Source: a virus. Taken from it: DNA of 62,042 nucleotides. The notes under the pieces are model-generated. The model was given only the letters and a program-made list of their open reading frames with translations, was not told where the DNA came from and searched no databases. The translations under genes and the position numbers were made by a program. The stretch covers positions 1-62,042 of the IMG/VR virus record IMGVR_UViG_3300042923_000331. The stretch is one strand, 5' to 3'. Of this stretch, positions 39,932 to 49,316 are shown piece by piece (within the stretch, counting starts at the first letter, position 1; each line of letters begins with the position of its first letter).

Positions 39932-40375
39932 CTAACTGTATTGTACTGTTAATGTTGCTTTTCCTATATTTGCTGCTACTACCTCAAAAGAAACATAAAT
40001 ACTGTCATTCTTCCAATCAAAATTGAAATTAGCCACACTTATAGTCCTTTTAGCAGGGTCTGCCATTAATGTATCGGTGATTGTTCTTGCAATGCTACTT
40101 TCTTTTGCACTTTTATTCTCGTTTCCACGCATTATTTCTTCAAGCTCTGCTCCGTATTCATCGCTATACGCTAAGTATGCATATCTTTCTGTATACACAG
40201 CTTTTAAGCACCATTGTATCCACGCATTGTATTCATCTGCCGCCTGCAGCTTTCCTGTTCCGTCGGTTACAAAATCGCCCTTGTTAAAATCAAAGTATAT
40301 TGATTTTTTAAACTCCGGGCTTTGCTCTGCTTCGGTCAAGTCTAATGGTGCAAATGTCGGATATAGTTTTGGCAT
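39932..40375 (-). CDS. Baseplate protein XkdS-like (DUF2634)
   Basis: 147 residues; FDFNKGDFVTDGTGKL and the AYSDEYGAELEEIM segment match DUF2634, the gpW/gp25-type wedge protein of PBSX-like tails. Homologues initiate sheath assembly at the baseplate. Confidence 0.88.
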   Translation of the reverse strand: MPKLYPTFAPLDLTEAEQSPEFKKSIYFDFNKGDFVTDGTGKLQAADEYNAWIQWCLKAVYTERYAYLAYSDEYGAELEEIMRGNENKSAKESSIARTITDTLMADPAKRTISVANFNFDWKNDSIYVSFEVVAANIGKATLTVQYS

Positions 40376-40376
40376 T

Positions 40377-40823
40377 TTAAATTATCACCTCCGTTGCCGG
40401 TAATATTACGTCAATAATTACTGCGTCTGCTCCTACCCATGCTACAAGTACCCGGTCGCCCGGCTTTAATTTTGTTTCTGCGTCCGGGATTGTTAATGAA
40501 TGAATATGCCCACCAGCTGATTCCGTTGTTCCGCTTACGCTGTGCGAGTGCAAATCGCCACCGGCTGATGTCGTACCGCTTGTCGTACTATATGAGTGAG
40601 CGTGTGTTCCAGCTGTTGCAGAATCTATTGTAATACTTGCCGATACAGCCTTAGAAATGCCCCTACAAATCAAATAGTCGGTCGCTGGTATTGGTATTCC
40701 AAAAGTATTAGTTTTAAGGCTGTAATCGTCGTTTATAGTCCCAAAATCTAAAATTAAATTGCCTTTTACGCCGCGTTGCATTTCTAGTTGCATTGCATAT
40801 GCGAATTTTTCAATCCCTGTCAT
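40377..40823 (-). CDS. DUF2577 (XkdR-like) baseplate protein with histidine-rich HxH insert
   Basis: 148 residues. The C-terminal KLKPGDRVLVAWVGADAVII identifies the DUF2577/XkdR type. The middle contains THAHSYS, LHSHSV and GHIHSL, three HxH motifs separated by Ser/Thr/Gly-rich loops. Membrane-piercing spike tips of contractile tails hold iron through HxH motifs, so this may be the spike or its tip. The metal function is inferred. Confidence 0.75.
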   Translation of the reverse strand: MTGIEKFAYAMQLEMQRGVKGNLILDFGTINDDYSLKTNTFGIPIPATDYLICRGISKAVSASITIDSATAGTHAHSYSTTSGTTSAGGDLHSHSVSGTTESAGGHIHSLTIPDAETKLKPGDRVLVAWVGADAVIIDVILPATEVII

Positions 40824-40839
40824 TCCGGCGCCCTCCTCT

Positions 40840-41835
40840 CTAGTATGTAGTAAGCTCTAATTCTGCTTGCATGCTTTTTTCTGAAAAGTCATGTGTTACC
40901 GCTTTTATATAAAAATCTCCTATAAGGTTTCCGGCTTCAACTCTTAATTTATCGCCTTTTCTTAATGGTGGAATATCCGGAGAATTTATTGTTATTGATT
41001 GCAGCGGCTTTCCTCTTTCTTCTAATATTGTTTCGGCTTCTTTTCTTGCTTCTTCTAGTGTCGCATTACTAGATTTTGTCACTATTTCTTGCAATATTCC
41101 GTATTCTGTTTTTCCCTCTATGGAGCTAATTACGGAGCTGCGGTCGCCGTCGCTGTCTGCTGCCACTATTATTATTTTAGTAACTAGATTATCCATTGAA
41201 ATCCTGTAATCTGTGCTTATAGTGTTTTTAGTATTCAAAATATATATATCTTTGTTGGTTCCTTTGGCTCTTATGTATAGAGTATCTTCAACCATTAAAG
41301 CCACAGCCTTTTCTTTAAGCTGCTTTGCGGCTTCTGACATAAATTTATATATTTCTTCTACAATAGTTGAATTTTTAAATACCATTTTTTCATGCGGTAT
41401 GCTCTTCCACTCATATTTAAAATTAACATTCCAGCGTTTTGCTATGTCTGTTATGCCTGCCTCGGTGCCGGTGCCTTTTGGGTAATAACTATCCTCTTTT
41501 GATTTTTGCATGTATATCATTTTATCGTATGCAACTATAGTCAAATCTTTTTGCGTTGCACTCGCATAGTTATAATCCCACAAAGTTCCTTTGAAAACTT
41601 TTTTAAACCCGGTTCCCCAATTAGCTTTTATATATATGTGTGTGCAAAGCTCTAGTAGCGTCGTTAAATAGCCCATAGCGCTTTTGTAATTCGCTAGCTT
41701 TATATTTGCTCGTTGAGCTATTTCGTTGTCGTTATCGCTCCATGTAAGGCTTTGAATTGATTTTGTTAGTTCTATTGTATTGCCGGTAGAAAGAACAGCG
41801 TATAATCTATATTTCAAATCTTTTACTATTATCAT
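40840..41835 (-). CDS. Tail hub protein XkdQ-like (late control D type)
   Basis: 331 residues. Starts MIIVKDLKYRLYAVLSTGNT and includes a WSDNDNEIAQRANI core and DIPPLRKGDKLRVEAGNLIG, features of XkdQ hub proteins. Forms the central hub around the tube end with XkdP. Confidence 0.85.
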   Translation of the reverse strand: MIIVKDLKYRLYAVLSTGNTIELTKSIQSLTWSDNDNEIAQRANIKLANYKSAMGYLTTLLELCTHIYIKANWGTGFKKVFKGTLWDYNYASATQKDLTIVAYDKMIYMQKSKEDSYYPKGTGTEAGITDIAKRWNVNFKYEWKSIPHEKMVFKNSTIVEEIYKFMSEAAKQLKEKAVALMVEDTLYIRAKGTNKDIYILNTKNTISTDYRISMDNLVTKIIIVAADSDGDRSSVISSIEGKTEYGILQEIVTKSSNATLEEARKEAETILEERGKPLQSITINSPDIPPLRKGDKLRVEAGNLIGDFYIKAVTHDFSEKSMQAELELTTY

Positions 41836-41846
41836 TGCTGCTCCTC

Positions 41847-42467
41847 CTATGGCATTTTTAGTGTTTGCCCGGGTATTATAATATTTGGATTTGCAATATT
41901 ATTAAGGCTTGCAATTTCCATATATTTGCCGCCGCTTCCTAGCTGACTTTGCGCTATTTTCCACAAAGTGTCGCCGGTTTTTACTGTGTATATTTTTGCT
42001 TTTGGCGCAATACTTCTTTGCGTTACGCTAGTTTCCTGCGTGTTAGCTTCGTTAATGGTGTTTATTACAAGCTGCTTTGCTTGTTTAAATGTTACCGAAT
42101 AAGTGTAATCTCCGTATCCACCGGAATACTCTACGCTGTATTCATCAAGCCATACATCATGATTTATTGGTGTATTTGAAATAAGCAAATGAAGAAGCTT
42201 TCCTGTGCTTCTGAAATATGATAGTTTTTCTTGTATAACTTGAGGTGGCACCCAATCAAAAACGTATGGCTCGTTTTTCCTTTTCTCTCCCGGTAATATT
42301 CCATCCCACGAGAAAATTGTTAAAAGTTCGCCGCCCGGAATATCGATGTCCCCTATGTCTAAAATAACATAAGTTCTAAATTTCGCTCCGGCTTTTACGT
42401 TTATTTTTTCCGGCATCATCGGAAATACTATAGTTTCATTCGTTTCTTTATCTGTTAAATAAATCAT
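41847..42467 (-). CDS. XkdP-like LysM tail protein
   Basis: 206 residues; the C-terminal ~50 are a LysM domain (YTVKTGDTLWKIAQSQLG, then IIIPGQTLKMP), the N-terminal part the tail-specific XkdP region. Probably connects tape measure, tube and hub. Confidence 0.9.
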   Translation of the reverse strand: MIYLTDKETNETIVFPMMPEKINVKAGAKFRTYVILDIGDIDIPGGELLTIFSWDGILPGEKRKNEPYVFDWVPPQVIQEKLSYFRSTGKLLHLLISNTPINHDVWLDEYSVEYSGGYGDYTYSVTFKQAKQLVINTINEANTQETSVTQRSIAPKAKIYTVKTGDTLWKIAQSQLGSGGKYMEIASLNNIANPNIIIPGQTLKMP

Positions 42468-42482
42468 TTTAGTACCTCCCTT

Positions 42483-44390
42483 TTACCATTCTGTTGCGCC
42501 GGATTTTCTTGGTGTGTTATTGAATATTTCAGCTGCTCTTGTCGCTAATTCGTTTGCTAACATGTCGGTTACTGATGGAAGCTCTCGCCTTATTGAGCTT
42601 ACTACTGATTCGCCGTCCTGCGTCTTAACTTCAAAATACATATTTCCTAATGTTATATTGTTTTCCTGCTTGCTTGTTGAACTTTTATTAGTCACAGACG
42701 CGTCGGAGTCTTTTCCACTCAATAAATCGCTTACTGATTCCACTATTGGTTTTAATACCATTGTTGCAGCTGCAGCTAAACCTAAAGCTATTAATGCTGT
42801 TCCGCCGGTACCTATTGTCGCTGCTCCTAGTCCGGCTGCTCCAGCTCCGCCTAGTCCAGCTGCTGCTCCTATGCTGCCTATTCCTGCGGCTGCTGCTGTT
42901 CCTAATTTACCTAAAAGCCCTAATTTTTTTAACACCATTACTGTTCCTGCTATGGTTGCTATGCCGCCTACTTTTTCGCCAGCTGATGTTCCATCTTCGT
43001 TAGTTATAACTTTTCCAGCATTACTGTATCCGCCTTTTATAGCTTCCCATATTGCTGCGCCAACTGTACTTGCATCGAATCCCTCTAAAAAGCCTGTCGC
43101 AAATGATTGTCCAACTGAAATTCCGCTGTTAGTAATTCCGTCTAAATCCACACCGAGAAGCGTCATTATAACGCCTTTATTAAATGTGCCTATTCCGTGT
43201 CCTATTTTTTCGCCTAGTCCAGCAGCCCAAGCTAAACCCTCGCTGCTCCACCATTCGTCAAAAGGTGTAACTATCATATCGCGCCATACTATTTTTACTT
43301 TGCCGAATAAATCTGCTTCTTGAAATTCTCTAGTTTTCATTATGCCTAGTAAACCTCTATATGCTGCGTCGAATTTATCCACAACCCACGTTGACAATCC
43401 GGTTCCAAGGTCTTTTAATTTGTCGCCTAATTTATCAAGTGTTCCTCTACCGTTAGAAAGCAATTCATTTAGTTTTCCCATGCCTTTAATAGCTCCCACT
43501 TGTAAGCCCTCACCCCATTTTTTCACTAAGGTTACTGCGAAAGTGTCTTTTATTTGGCTCATTAAGCCGGAAACAGTTCTTGTTGCTGTGCTTTCCATTA
43601 AGCCGTCAAACTCTCCCATACCAGCTATTATTGCGTCGATTGCTTTTTCTACCGGGACAAGTCCTTTTGATGTCATTTTCTGTATTTGTGGTATAGTAAC
43701 ACCCATTCCGTCAGCAAGATATTTCCATCCGTTTACGCCGGCTTCGGTTAATTGCAGCATTTCTTCTGCTGAAATCTTACCTTTCATTCTCATCTGTGAA
43801 AGTGCGAGTGTTATTCTTTGTATTCCCTCTTCACCTTTTCCGGTTCCTGCAGCTGCGTTTCCTATTTTCTCTAAATCCGGAAGTATTTTTTCAACAGCCC
43901 AGCCCATGGCTAACATTCTTTGTGATGTTGAAACAAGACCCTGCGTTTCAAATGGTGTCCTTATTGCAAACTCTTCAATTTCTTTCATCATTTTTTGCGC
44001 TTTTTCAATACTGCCGAGCTTTGTCTCAAATCCTACTAAGGCGCCGGATATACTATCTGCATAGTTTAGCGGCGCCATTATCGCCTTTTGCATTACCACA
44101 CCGGCGACAATTCCTGTTAGAATACCTTTTAAACTTGTTGCAAATCCTAGAATACCTCTTAGCGGCGCTGTTGCATAATCTAGTATTTTAACCGGTATTT
44201 TAATAGCTTGTTTCGCTAAATATTTTACGGTAGAATACATTTTGTCAAGGCTTTTGTCTGCTAAATTAGCTTGCTTTTTAGTGTTTTTTATTGAATCATT
44301 AAACCTATCTGCTGCTTTTGTTGATTCGTTTAAATTTTTGGAAGTTTGGTCGTTATATTTCGCGGTAATATCTATTACTATTGTTTCCAT
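42483..44390 (-). CDS. Tape measure protein
   Basis: 635 residues. Coiled N-terminus, the conserved tape-measure segment (AIRTPFETQGLVSTSQRMLA), hydrophobic alanine/glycine-rich membrane-like stretches near residues 480-550 and a final beta-rich part. Length predicts a tail of roughly 90-100 nm. It sits directly after the frameshifted chaperone, the universal order. Confidence 0.92.
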   Translation of the reverse strand: METIVIDITAKYNDQTSKNLNESTKAADRFNDSIKNTKKQANLADKSLDKMYSTVKYLAKQAIKIPVKILDYATAPLRGILGFATSLKGILTGIVAGVVMQKAIMAPLNYADSISGALVGFETKLGSIEKAQKMMKEIEEFAIRTPFETQGLVSTSQRMLAMGWAVEKILPDLEKIGNAAAGTGKGEEGIQRITLALSQMRMKGKISAEEMLQLTEAGVNGWKYLADGMGVTIPQIQKMTSKGLVPVEKAIDAIIAGMGEFDGLMESTATRTVSGLMSQIKDTFAVTLVKKWGEGLQVGAIKGMGKLNELLSNGRGTLDKLGDKLKDLGTGLSTWVVDKFDAAYRGLLGIMKTREFQEADLFGKVKIVWRDMIVTPFDEWWSSEGLAWAAGLGEKIGHGIGTFNKGVIMTLLGVDLDGITNSGISVGQSFATGFLEGFDASTVGAAIWEAIKGGYSNAGKVITNEDGTSAGEKVGGIATIAGTVMVLKKLGLLGKLGTAAAAGIGSIGAAAGLGGAGAAGLGAATIGTGGTALIALGLAAAATMVLKPIVESVSDLLSGKDSDASVTNKSSTSKQENNITLGNMYFEVKTQDGESVVSSIRRELPSVTDMLANELATRAAEIFNNTPRKSGATEW

Positions 44391-44405
44391 GGCACACCTC
44401 CTCCC

Positions 44406-45061
44406 TTATTTCTTCGGCGGCTGATTGTTTATTTCGGCTTCAATCTCTATTAGCTCTGAGGCAAATAAAAAAGCAAGCTCCCCCGGCGGTCTTTTCAGAA
44501 CGTCGGTCGGATACTTGCCTTTCTGCTGCCAAATTCGATGAAGCAAATAGGATTTGCCGCCTGCCTTTATTAGTTTTTTGCGTATTCCTCTCTTGATACA
44601 CCGTACCCGGACAGAATATCTATTTCGTTAATTATCCACTCTTTCTCACCAGCCATAAGCACAGCGTCGATAACGTCTATTGGCGAAAGTACGTTAAGCT
44701 TATCTTTAAGCTTTGTATTATTCCACACTTTTTTTCTGTCCTCTTCAATTGTTGCTGCGTATATTTTGTATGAGCGAAGCCTTACTATGTTGGTTGTATC
44801 TTCAATCTTCGGAAGATGGCGACCGTTTGGATTTGGAATGTATTTTGTTGCTTTCTCTCTACACTCGTCGAGTTCTTCCTCTTCCAATGGTCGAATGCGA
44901 AACTCAAATAAAAGCTTGCCGTTTCTAACAACTTTTACTAGCTTAATATTTTGCTCGTCATCTTTAAATTGTGCTGCTTCAAATAGTCCTGCTAAAAGCC
45001 TATCTTCATCCATTAACACTTCTTCTTTAGTTGGTAATACATTTTCATCTGTTTCTTTCAT
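44406..45061 (-). CDS. Tail assembly chaperone, long -1 frameshift product (218 aa)
   Basis: The zero-frame gene ends AKN-stop within A AAA AAC, a classical -1 slippery heptamer (44573-44579). Shifting back one base continues for 55 codons (LIKAGGKSYLLHRIWQQKGK onward) to a TAA at 44406, just before the tape measure start. A small stem GCAAAT/ATTTGC lies 15 bases downstream. This is the lambda G/GT-type organisation giving a minor long chaperone. Confidence 0.8.
44570..45061 (-). CDS. Tail assembly chaperone XkdN-like, short form (163 aa)
   Basis: DEDRLLAGLFEAAQFKDDEQ and FEFRIRPLEEEELDECREKA are typical of XkdN/gpG-like chaperones. It precedes the tape measure gene and is read through by frameshift into the long form. 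Confidence 0.85.
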   Translation of the reverse strand: MKETDENVLPTKEEVLMDEDRLLAGLFEAAQFKDDEQNIKLVKVVRNGKLLFEFRIRPLEEEELDECREKATKYIPNPNGRHLPKIEDTTNIVRLRSYKIYAATIEEDRKKVWNNTKLKDKLNVLSPIDVIDAVLMAGEKEWIINEIDILSGYGVSREEYAKN

Positions 45062-45089
45062 TGCTTTTCCCCTCTTTTATTTGATTATT

Positions 45090-45545
45090 TTATTTTTTAA
45101 AATATGCAATCAATTCCGGTGTTGCATTTGCTCTGAAGCTCCAATTTCTTTTCAAAATTTCTCCCGGCTGGATATTTAGTAAATCAACAGTTCCGTCGGG
45201 AATGCAACTTCTTACAACTTGTCTTTGTGCCTGCCCATCTCTGCGCTTTATTTTGCCTTGAAAATCGAATGTTGGCATATAGCCGTTTTTTAAGTCGTCG
45301 TAAAATTTAGTTAAAGTAACGTCGTCTCTAACTATTGTTTCTGTTAGTGTTACTGTTACGGTATAGCCTGTATTTATTGCATATACTAAAGCTGAACCGA
45401 TTGGTTGGTGGTCTGTATTATTAACATTTAACTGAATTCCGAATGCTTCTGCTTCTGCTAAAAACATTTGATTTCCGTCTGATAGTGTTACAAACACTTG
45501 ACCGTCTTTTCCGGTCGTAATATTTCTTACGTCTAATGTTTCCAT
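45090..45545 (-). CDS. Tail tube protein XkdM-like
   Basis: 151 residues; beta-sandwich pattern with DGQVFVTLSDGNQMFLAEAE, FDFQGKIKRRDGQAQRQVVR, then RSCIPDGTVDLLNI. The order sheath, tube, chaperone matches PBSX. Confidence 0.9.
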   Translation of the reverse strand: METLDVRNITTGKDGQVFVTLSDGNQMFLAEAEAFGIQLNVNNTDHQPIGSALVYAINTGYTVTVTLTETIVRDDVTLTKFYDDLKNGYMPTFDFQGKIKRRDGQAQRQVVRSCIPDGTVDLLNIQPGEILKRNWSFRANATPELIAYFKK

Positions 45546-45558
45546 TGCTTACCTCCCA

Positions 45559-46971
45559 TTATACTGCAGCATATCTAAACATAAATGCAAAATAGCCCTT
45601 GTCTAAGCTGTCTATGTCGTCTGCGTAAATTCTAAACCATGCACTGTCACCTGCTGGTGCTAAATCCGGGTCAACTATAATTGTTGCTCCTGCAGCAAGT
45701 TTGTTTTCCGGTGCTATCATTTGGTTAATTACGCCTTGTACGGCTTGAATAACCGTTGCTCTTCCGTCGTCGTCGTTATTTATTTGACCCACTAATGGTT
45801 CTGTAGCTTCGGAAGCTCTTTGCATTAGCTCAAAACGCACTTTAGTTCTTTTGATTTTTTTCCATCCCTCGTCGTTTTCGCCGGTAAGAGTTGTAAGAGT
45901 GTTTATGCCGCTGTCTATCCACACTATGCCTTTTGCTGATGTACTGAATGTCAGCATACCGTTGTCTATAGCTTGATTGTATTGCTCATTTGTCAATACT
46001 TCCGCCACTCTTACCGCTCCGGATATTGTTTTATGTGTCAAACTTTGATTTGATGGTGTAGCTGCTATTAAGCCGGCTACTCTTCCTGCTGCTAAATATC
46101 CGTTAAGTAATACGTCACTTGAGTTATAAAAACCGCCGCCGCAGTAAACTACTAAATTAGTATTGAAAGCTTTTGCGTGTGCTAGTCTAGTTTCATATGC
46201 CACCGATATTGGTTCGCCTACTACTGCCATTGACATTTTTCCGCCCTCAAACACTCTTGTTATGTAAGCTGCTAAAAGTGTATGCACTTCCGTCGAAACT
46301 GTATCAATACAAATTGTATTCCATACATGTGGCTCTAAAAGCACAAATGCGTCTGAATAATCGCCGTTTGTTATTACAGGATTTGTTCCAGCTGTAACCG
46401 GTGTTTGTGGAGTAACAACAACTAAATTTGTTCCAGCGTATGCTGCTGCTTTTGCAAATGTGAAGTATGCTGATGTAGCTGCAATTAAGCCATCAACAGA
46501 ACCGTCAAAAGTTATTTTTTCAAGAAGAGTTGTTCCCTCGTATACAAGAAATTCTTTCTTTGTTCCGTCAGCTAATGAAACTCTTACCTCAAATATTAAA
46601 GTTCTGTCGCCCTCGTATTTTGCCGTCAAATTTATTGCTACAGCTGGCACCTCTGCTGTATCGTTTAATGTGCCAGTAGATTTTGTTCCGCCGGTTCCAA
46701 TTCTTACTACCTTTAAAACTCTAGCTCCGCCAGCTGCAATCTCTGTCAATAGATTAATGGTTCCGGCTGCTCCGCCGGTTCCGAAGTATTTTTTTGCTGC
46801 TTCCACGCTTTCAAATGTTAGAATTTTTCCTAGCTCTCCCCAATTTGATTGTACTACGGCAGCAACTATGCCGTCTAATGCTCCGGGAGTGCTTCCGCCA
46901 CCGTAATTTTCATATCGTTGGTACACACCGGCTCTTGTCTTTGCTTCTCCTACGTTAAAGAATATACCCAT
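45559..46971 (-). CDS. Contractile tail sheath protein (XkdK-like)
   Basis: 470 residues; N-terminal MGIFFNVGEAKTRAGVYQRY, the conserved GDYSDAFVLLEPHVWNTICI region and C-terminal DNGMLTFSTSAKGIVWIDSG are hallmarks of the sheath. Defines the virion as a myovirus. Confidence 0.95.
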   Translation of the reverse strand: MGIFFNVGEAKTRAGVYQRYENYGGGSTPGALDGIVAAVVQSNWGELGKILTFESVEAAKKYFGTGGAAGTINLLTEIAAGGARVLKVVRIGTGGTKSTGTLNDTAEVPAVAINLTAKYEGDRTLIFEVRVSLADGTKKEFLVYEGTTLLEKITFDGSVDGLIAATSAYFTFAKAAAYAGTNLVVVTPQTPVTAGTNPVITNGDYSDAFVLLEPHVWNTICIDTVSTEVHTLLAAYITRVFEGGKMSMAVVGEPISVAYETRLAHAKAFNTNLVVYCGGGFYNSSDVLLNGYLAAGRVAGLIAATPSNQSLTHKTISGAVRVAEVLTNEQYNQAIDNGMLTFSTSAKGIVWIDSGINTLTTLTGENDEGWKKIKRTKVRFELMQRASEATEPLVGQINNDDDGRATVIQAVQGVINQMIAPENKLAAGATIIVDPDLAPAGDSAWFRIYADDIDSLDKGYFAFMFRYAAV

Positions 46972-46974
46972 TTG

Positions 46975-47142
46975 CTATTTTACCTCCTTTTTAAGAAACT
47001 TATTTATGATTGTTCTTGCTTCTGATGGTGTTGCTTTTGTCTTGCCTGCTACTTTAAAAGCTGCAATTACACATTCTTTTTTAGTCCCAAAAGTAACAGC
47101 TACTTCTGCTAATTCCTCTACCGTGTATTTAGATTCTATCAT
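46975..47142 (-). CDS. Small conserved protein upstream of the sheath (55 aa)
   Basis: ATG at 47142 after GAGGTGTGAA, TAG at 46975. YTVEELAEVAVTFGTKKECV then a helix-turn-helix-like end with ATPSEARTII. A protein of this size and start occurs in this position in many PBSX-like phages. Role unknown. Confidence 0.7.
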   Translation of the reverse strand: MIESKYTVEELAEVAVTFGTKKECVIAAFKVAGKTKATPSEARTIINKFLKKEVK

Positions 47143-47143
47143 T

Positions 47144-48010
47144 TCACACCTCTATATTCGTATAAATATGGTTAAGCGGCAATACTATCGGCTCTTTCTT
47201 TAACACTCCGTATTCGCCCATTAGAGTTATTTGTCCTGTTGTTAATGGATTTGCTGCGGTGTTATAAGAAAGCTGCTTTATTATCATCGGGCTATTGTCC
47301 GACATAGTTGTTTCGCCGTCTATTGCTATTGCTTCTGCGATTTGTTTTATATATTTTAATCGTGCTGCCGTTCCCGGAGCTATTACGTGCACTACAAGGT
47401 TTGTTTGTAACCAAGCCGCCGCATATGTATTACGCATAACGCTGTTTGCTCCTGTTAATCTCACATAAATTGCTGGTGCTACGTCTGAAGGTTTATATTT
47501 TTCTGTAAATGCGTCTATTCCTATAACCTTTGTTTCCGGGTATTTGCTTTTTATCCAGCTAGAAAGTGATATTGTTGGGTCGGGCGTTGTTGTCTCTTGT
47601 GATGGGAATGTTAGAATGTCAAACGTGATTGTAGCTCCGGATATTTTCGGTTCTGTCTGTCCTGCAACGTCGAATAAATCTGTTCTACTCCACACAGCAT
47701 AGTAAGTACCGCTTGTATCCGTGAAAAAGTAATCTGCCATGGCGTTTTGTATGATTAAGCCTAAATCTTCCGGCGCATGTTCTGCTAAACACCAAACATT
47801 TATACTCATTGACCCTGCTGTTTTTCTTTCTGCGTCGTATCTCCAATCTACAAGATAATCTATCCTTGGATATTGCTTTTGCCCCCAGCCAGCTGATTTA
47901 TCATCGGGCGCCTGTGCGTAAAATATAGCCGGTTTATTTGCGTATGTAGCAAGGAATGACGTTATGTTTATATCTTCTTGCATTGCTTGTAATATAATTT
48001 CCTCTATCAT
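47144..48010 (-). CDS. Tail terminator/completion-type protein (288 aa)
   Basis: YPRIDYLVDWRYDAERKTAG, then SMSINVWCLAEH, is a tail-completion type pattern; the second half (FTEKYKPSDVAPAIYVRLTG) looks like a further alpha/beta domain of similar kind. In order it caps the tail between connector and sheath genes. Confidence 0.75.
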   Translation of the reverse strand: MIEEIILQAMQEDINITSFLATYANKPAIFYAQAPDDKSAGWGQKQYPRIDYLVDWRYDAERKTAGSMSINVWCLAEHAPEDLGLIIQNAMADYFFTDTSGTYYAVWSRTDLFDVAGQTEPKISGATITFDILTFPSQETTTPDPTISLSSWIKSKYPETKVIGIDAFTEKYKPSDVAPAIYVRLTGANSVMRNTYAAAWLQTNLVVHVIAPGTAARLKYIKQIAEAIAIDGETTMSDNSPMIIKQLSYNTAANPLTTGQITLMGEYGVLKKEPIVLPLNHIYTNIEV

Positions 48011-48013
48011 TTT

Positions 48014-48550
48014 TTAACCTCCATACGGCTCTCGGTATATCCTTATTACAGCCGGCATTGCTCGGTCTATAGTCCTTTGCTTGAAAGGTCTTTTTTCAAT
48101 TCTCCCTAGTCCATTTTCTAAGATTTCTCCTAGTAAATAGGAGCTGCCGCCGCTCTTTGACTTAACTCTGTAATCTGATTCAGTTACTGCATGAATAACT
48201 CTGTCGTTACCGTTTCTATTTGTTACATAGTTACGTCTGCGCCATGATAGCCTAAATATACCGGTTCTATTCGCCGGCGCTTCTCCGGGTGCGGATGCCG
48301 TGTATTTTCTATATGTTATTGTTGCTGTTTTGGTTCTTTTATTATATTTTACTCTACCGGTTCCCGGTACATTATAAACGCGTCCGCTTCTTTGACCGCG
48401 TAAAATAAAGCCTATTGCATTTGTCAATTCATTTGACGCCCGGTATGCCCTGCTTTCTGTTTCGGCTCCTATTAAAGCGGTTATTCTTTGAATTGTTGCG
48501 GTGATAGTGCTAGACAAGTGCTCCGGGTTTGAATTGTTGATTAAAGGCAT
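48014..48550 (-). CDS. Head-tail connector / neck protein, HK97 gp10-like (178 aa)
   Basis: Strongly basic protein with RRRNYVTNRNGNDRVIHAV and a C-terminal RPFKQRTIDRAMPAVIRIYR, the usual ending of gp10-type neck proteins. Located between connector and tail terminator. Confidence 0.75.
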   Translation of the reverse strand: MPLINNSNPEHLSSTITATIQRITALIGAETESRAYRASNELTNAIGFILRGQRSGRVYNVPGTGRVKYNKRTKTATITYRKYTASAPGEAPANRTGIFRLSWRRRNYVTNRNGNDRVIHAVTESDYRVKSKSGGSSYLLGEILENGLGRIEKRPFKQRTIDRAMPAVIRIYREPYGG

Positions 48551-48889
48551 TTAAACACCTGTCCTTTCTTCACAGTATATAATTTGAAAAATATTTAATT
48601 CTGATGGGTCGTCTTTACCTTGCACGTAAAACTTGCGTGTTCCTAGTTTAAGTATGTTTTCAGCTTCAGCTTGGCATGTACCCCTTATAACTATTGTATG
48701 GGTTATCGGGTGCCCTGTTTGCTTCCATCTGTCTATTTCCTTTTGAGAAGCTTGCGAAATGGTACCACTAAAACTAGAGAATGCAACAGCTTTCGGCGTC
48801 TTGGTTACTCGCCCTTTTCCGTCTGTTGTTTCTTCTTGCTCGTATACATCAAAAGTCTTTATTTGCTGTCCCGGCACAAATCTAATCAT
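48551..48889 (-). CDS. Head closure protein (SPP1 gp16 / XkdH-like)
   Basis: 112 residues with SSFSGTISQASQKEIDRWKQ and GHPITHTIVIRGTC, the beta-barrel head-closure pattern of phage neck genes. Fits the order connector, closure, neck, terminator. Confidence 0.8.
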   Translation of the reverse strand: MIRFVPGQQIKTFDVYEQEETTDGKGRVTKTPKAVAFSSFSGTISQASQKEIDRWKQTGHPITHTIVIRGTCQAEAENILKLGTRKFYVQGKDDPSELNIFQIIYCEERTGV

Positions 48890-48903
48890 TTAATCACGCC
48901 CCT

Positions 48904-49314
48904 TTACGCATTCGGGTTGTCGTGCATACCTAAATAAAAATAGTTGCCGCCGTTTTCGGTTGTTCCTAGTGCTGCAGGGTTTACGGTTGGTCTTATATGA
49001 GGTCTTTCTCTTTCTTTTTCCTTAAGTATAGCTTTCCAACGCTCATATCTTTGTGAAAGTGAAAGGCTCATACCGCCGGCGCTGTAGTCTACTTCAAACG
49101 CGAATTTTGCAACTATGGCTTTTAAACACAAATATTTAGCATGTTCAAAGCTTCGCCCGGCTGCTGTGGCTTTAGTTATCATGGCTGTATATTCCTCGTC
49201 GGACAGTGCACATGTAGCTTTGCCGCCCTCAACTTCTACGTCGCCTAATTCAAAACGCATTTGGTCTTTTCCGCCGTCAGCAATTTTAGTTACGTCGTAA
49301 GCGTATAGTGCCAT
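48904..49314 (-). CDS. Head-tail adaptor (connector) protein
   Basis: 136 residues, helical; FEHAKYLCLKAIVAKFAFEV and RYERWKAILKEKERERP resemble the XkdG-downstream adaptor family (SPP1 gp15-like). Four-gene neck order supports this. Confidence 0.7.
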   Translation of the reverse strand: MALYAYDVTKIADGGKDQMRFELGDVEVEGGKATCALSDEEYTAMITKATAAGRSFEHAKYLCLKAIVAKFAFEVDYSAGGMSLSLSQRYERWKAILKEKERERPHIRPTVNPAALGTTENGGNYFYLGMHDNPNA

Positions 49315-49316
49315 AT

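Noticed and set aside
42514-44064. Long plus-strand open frames opposite the tape measure gene
   Set aside because: They mirror an alanine/glycine-rich minus-strand gene, have low-complexity Pro/Ser/Ala translation, no ribosome sites and no homology pattern.
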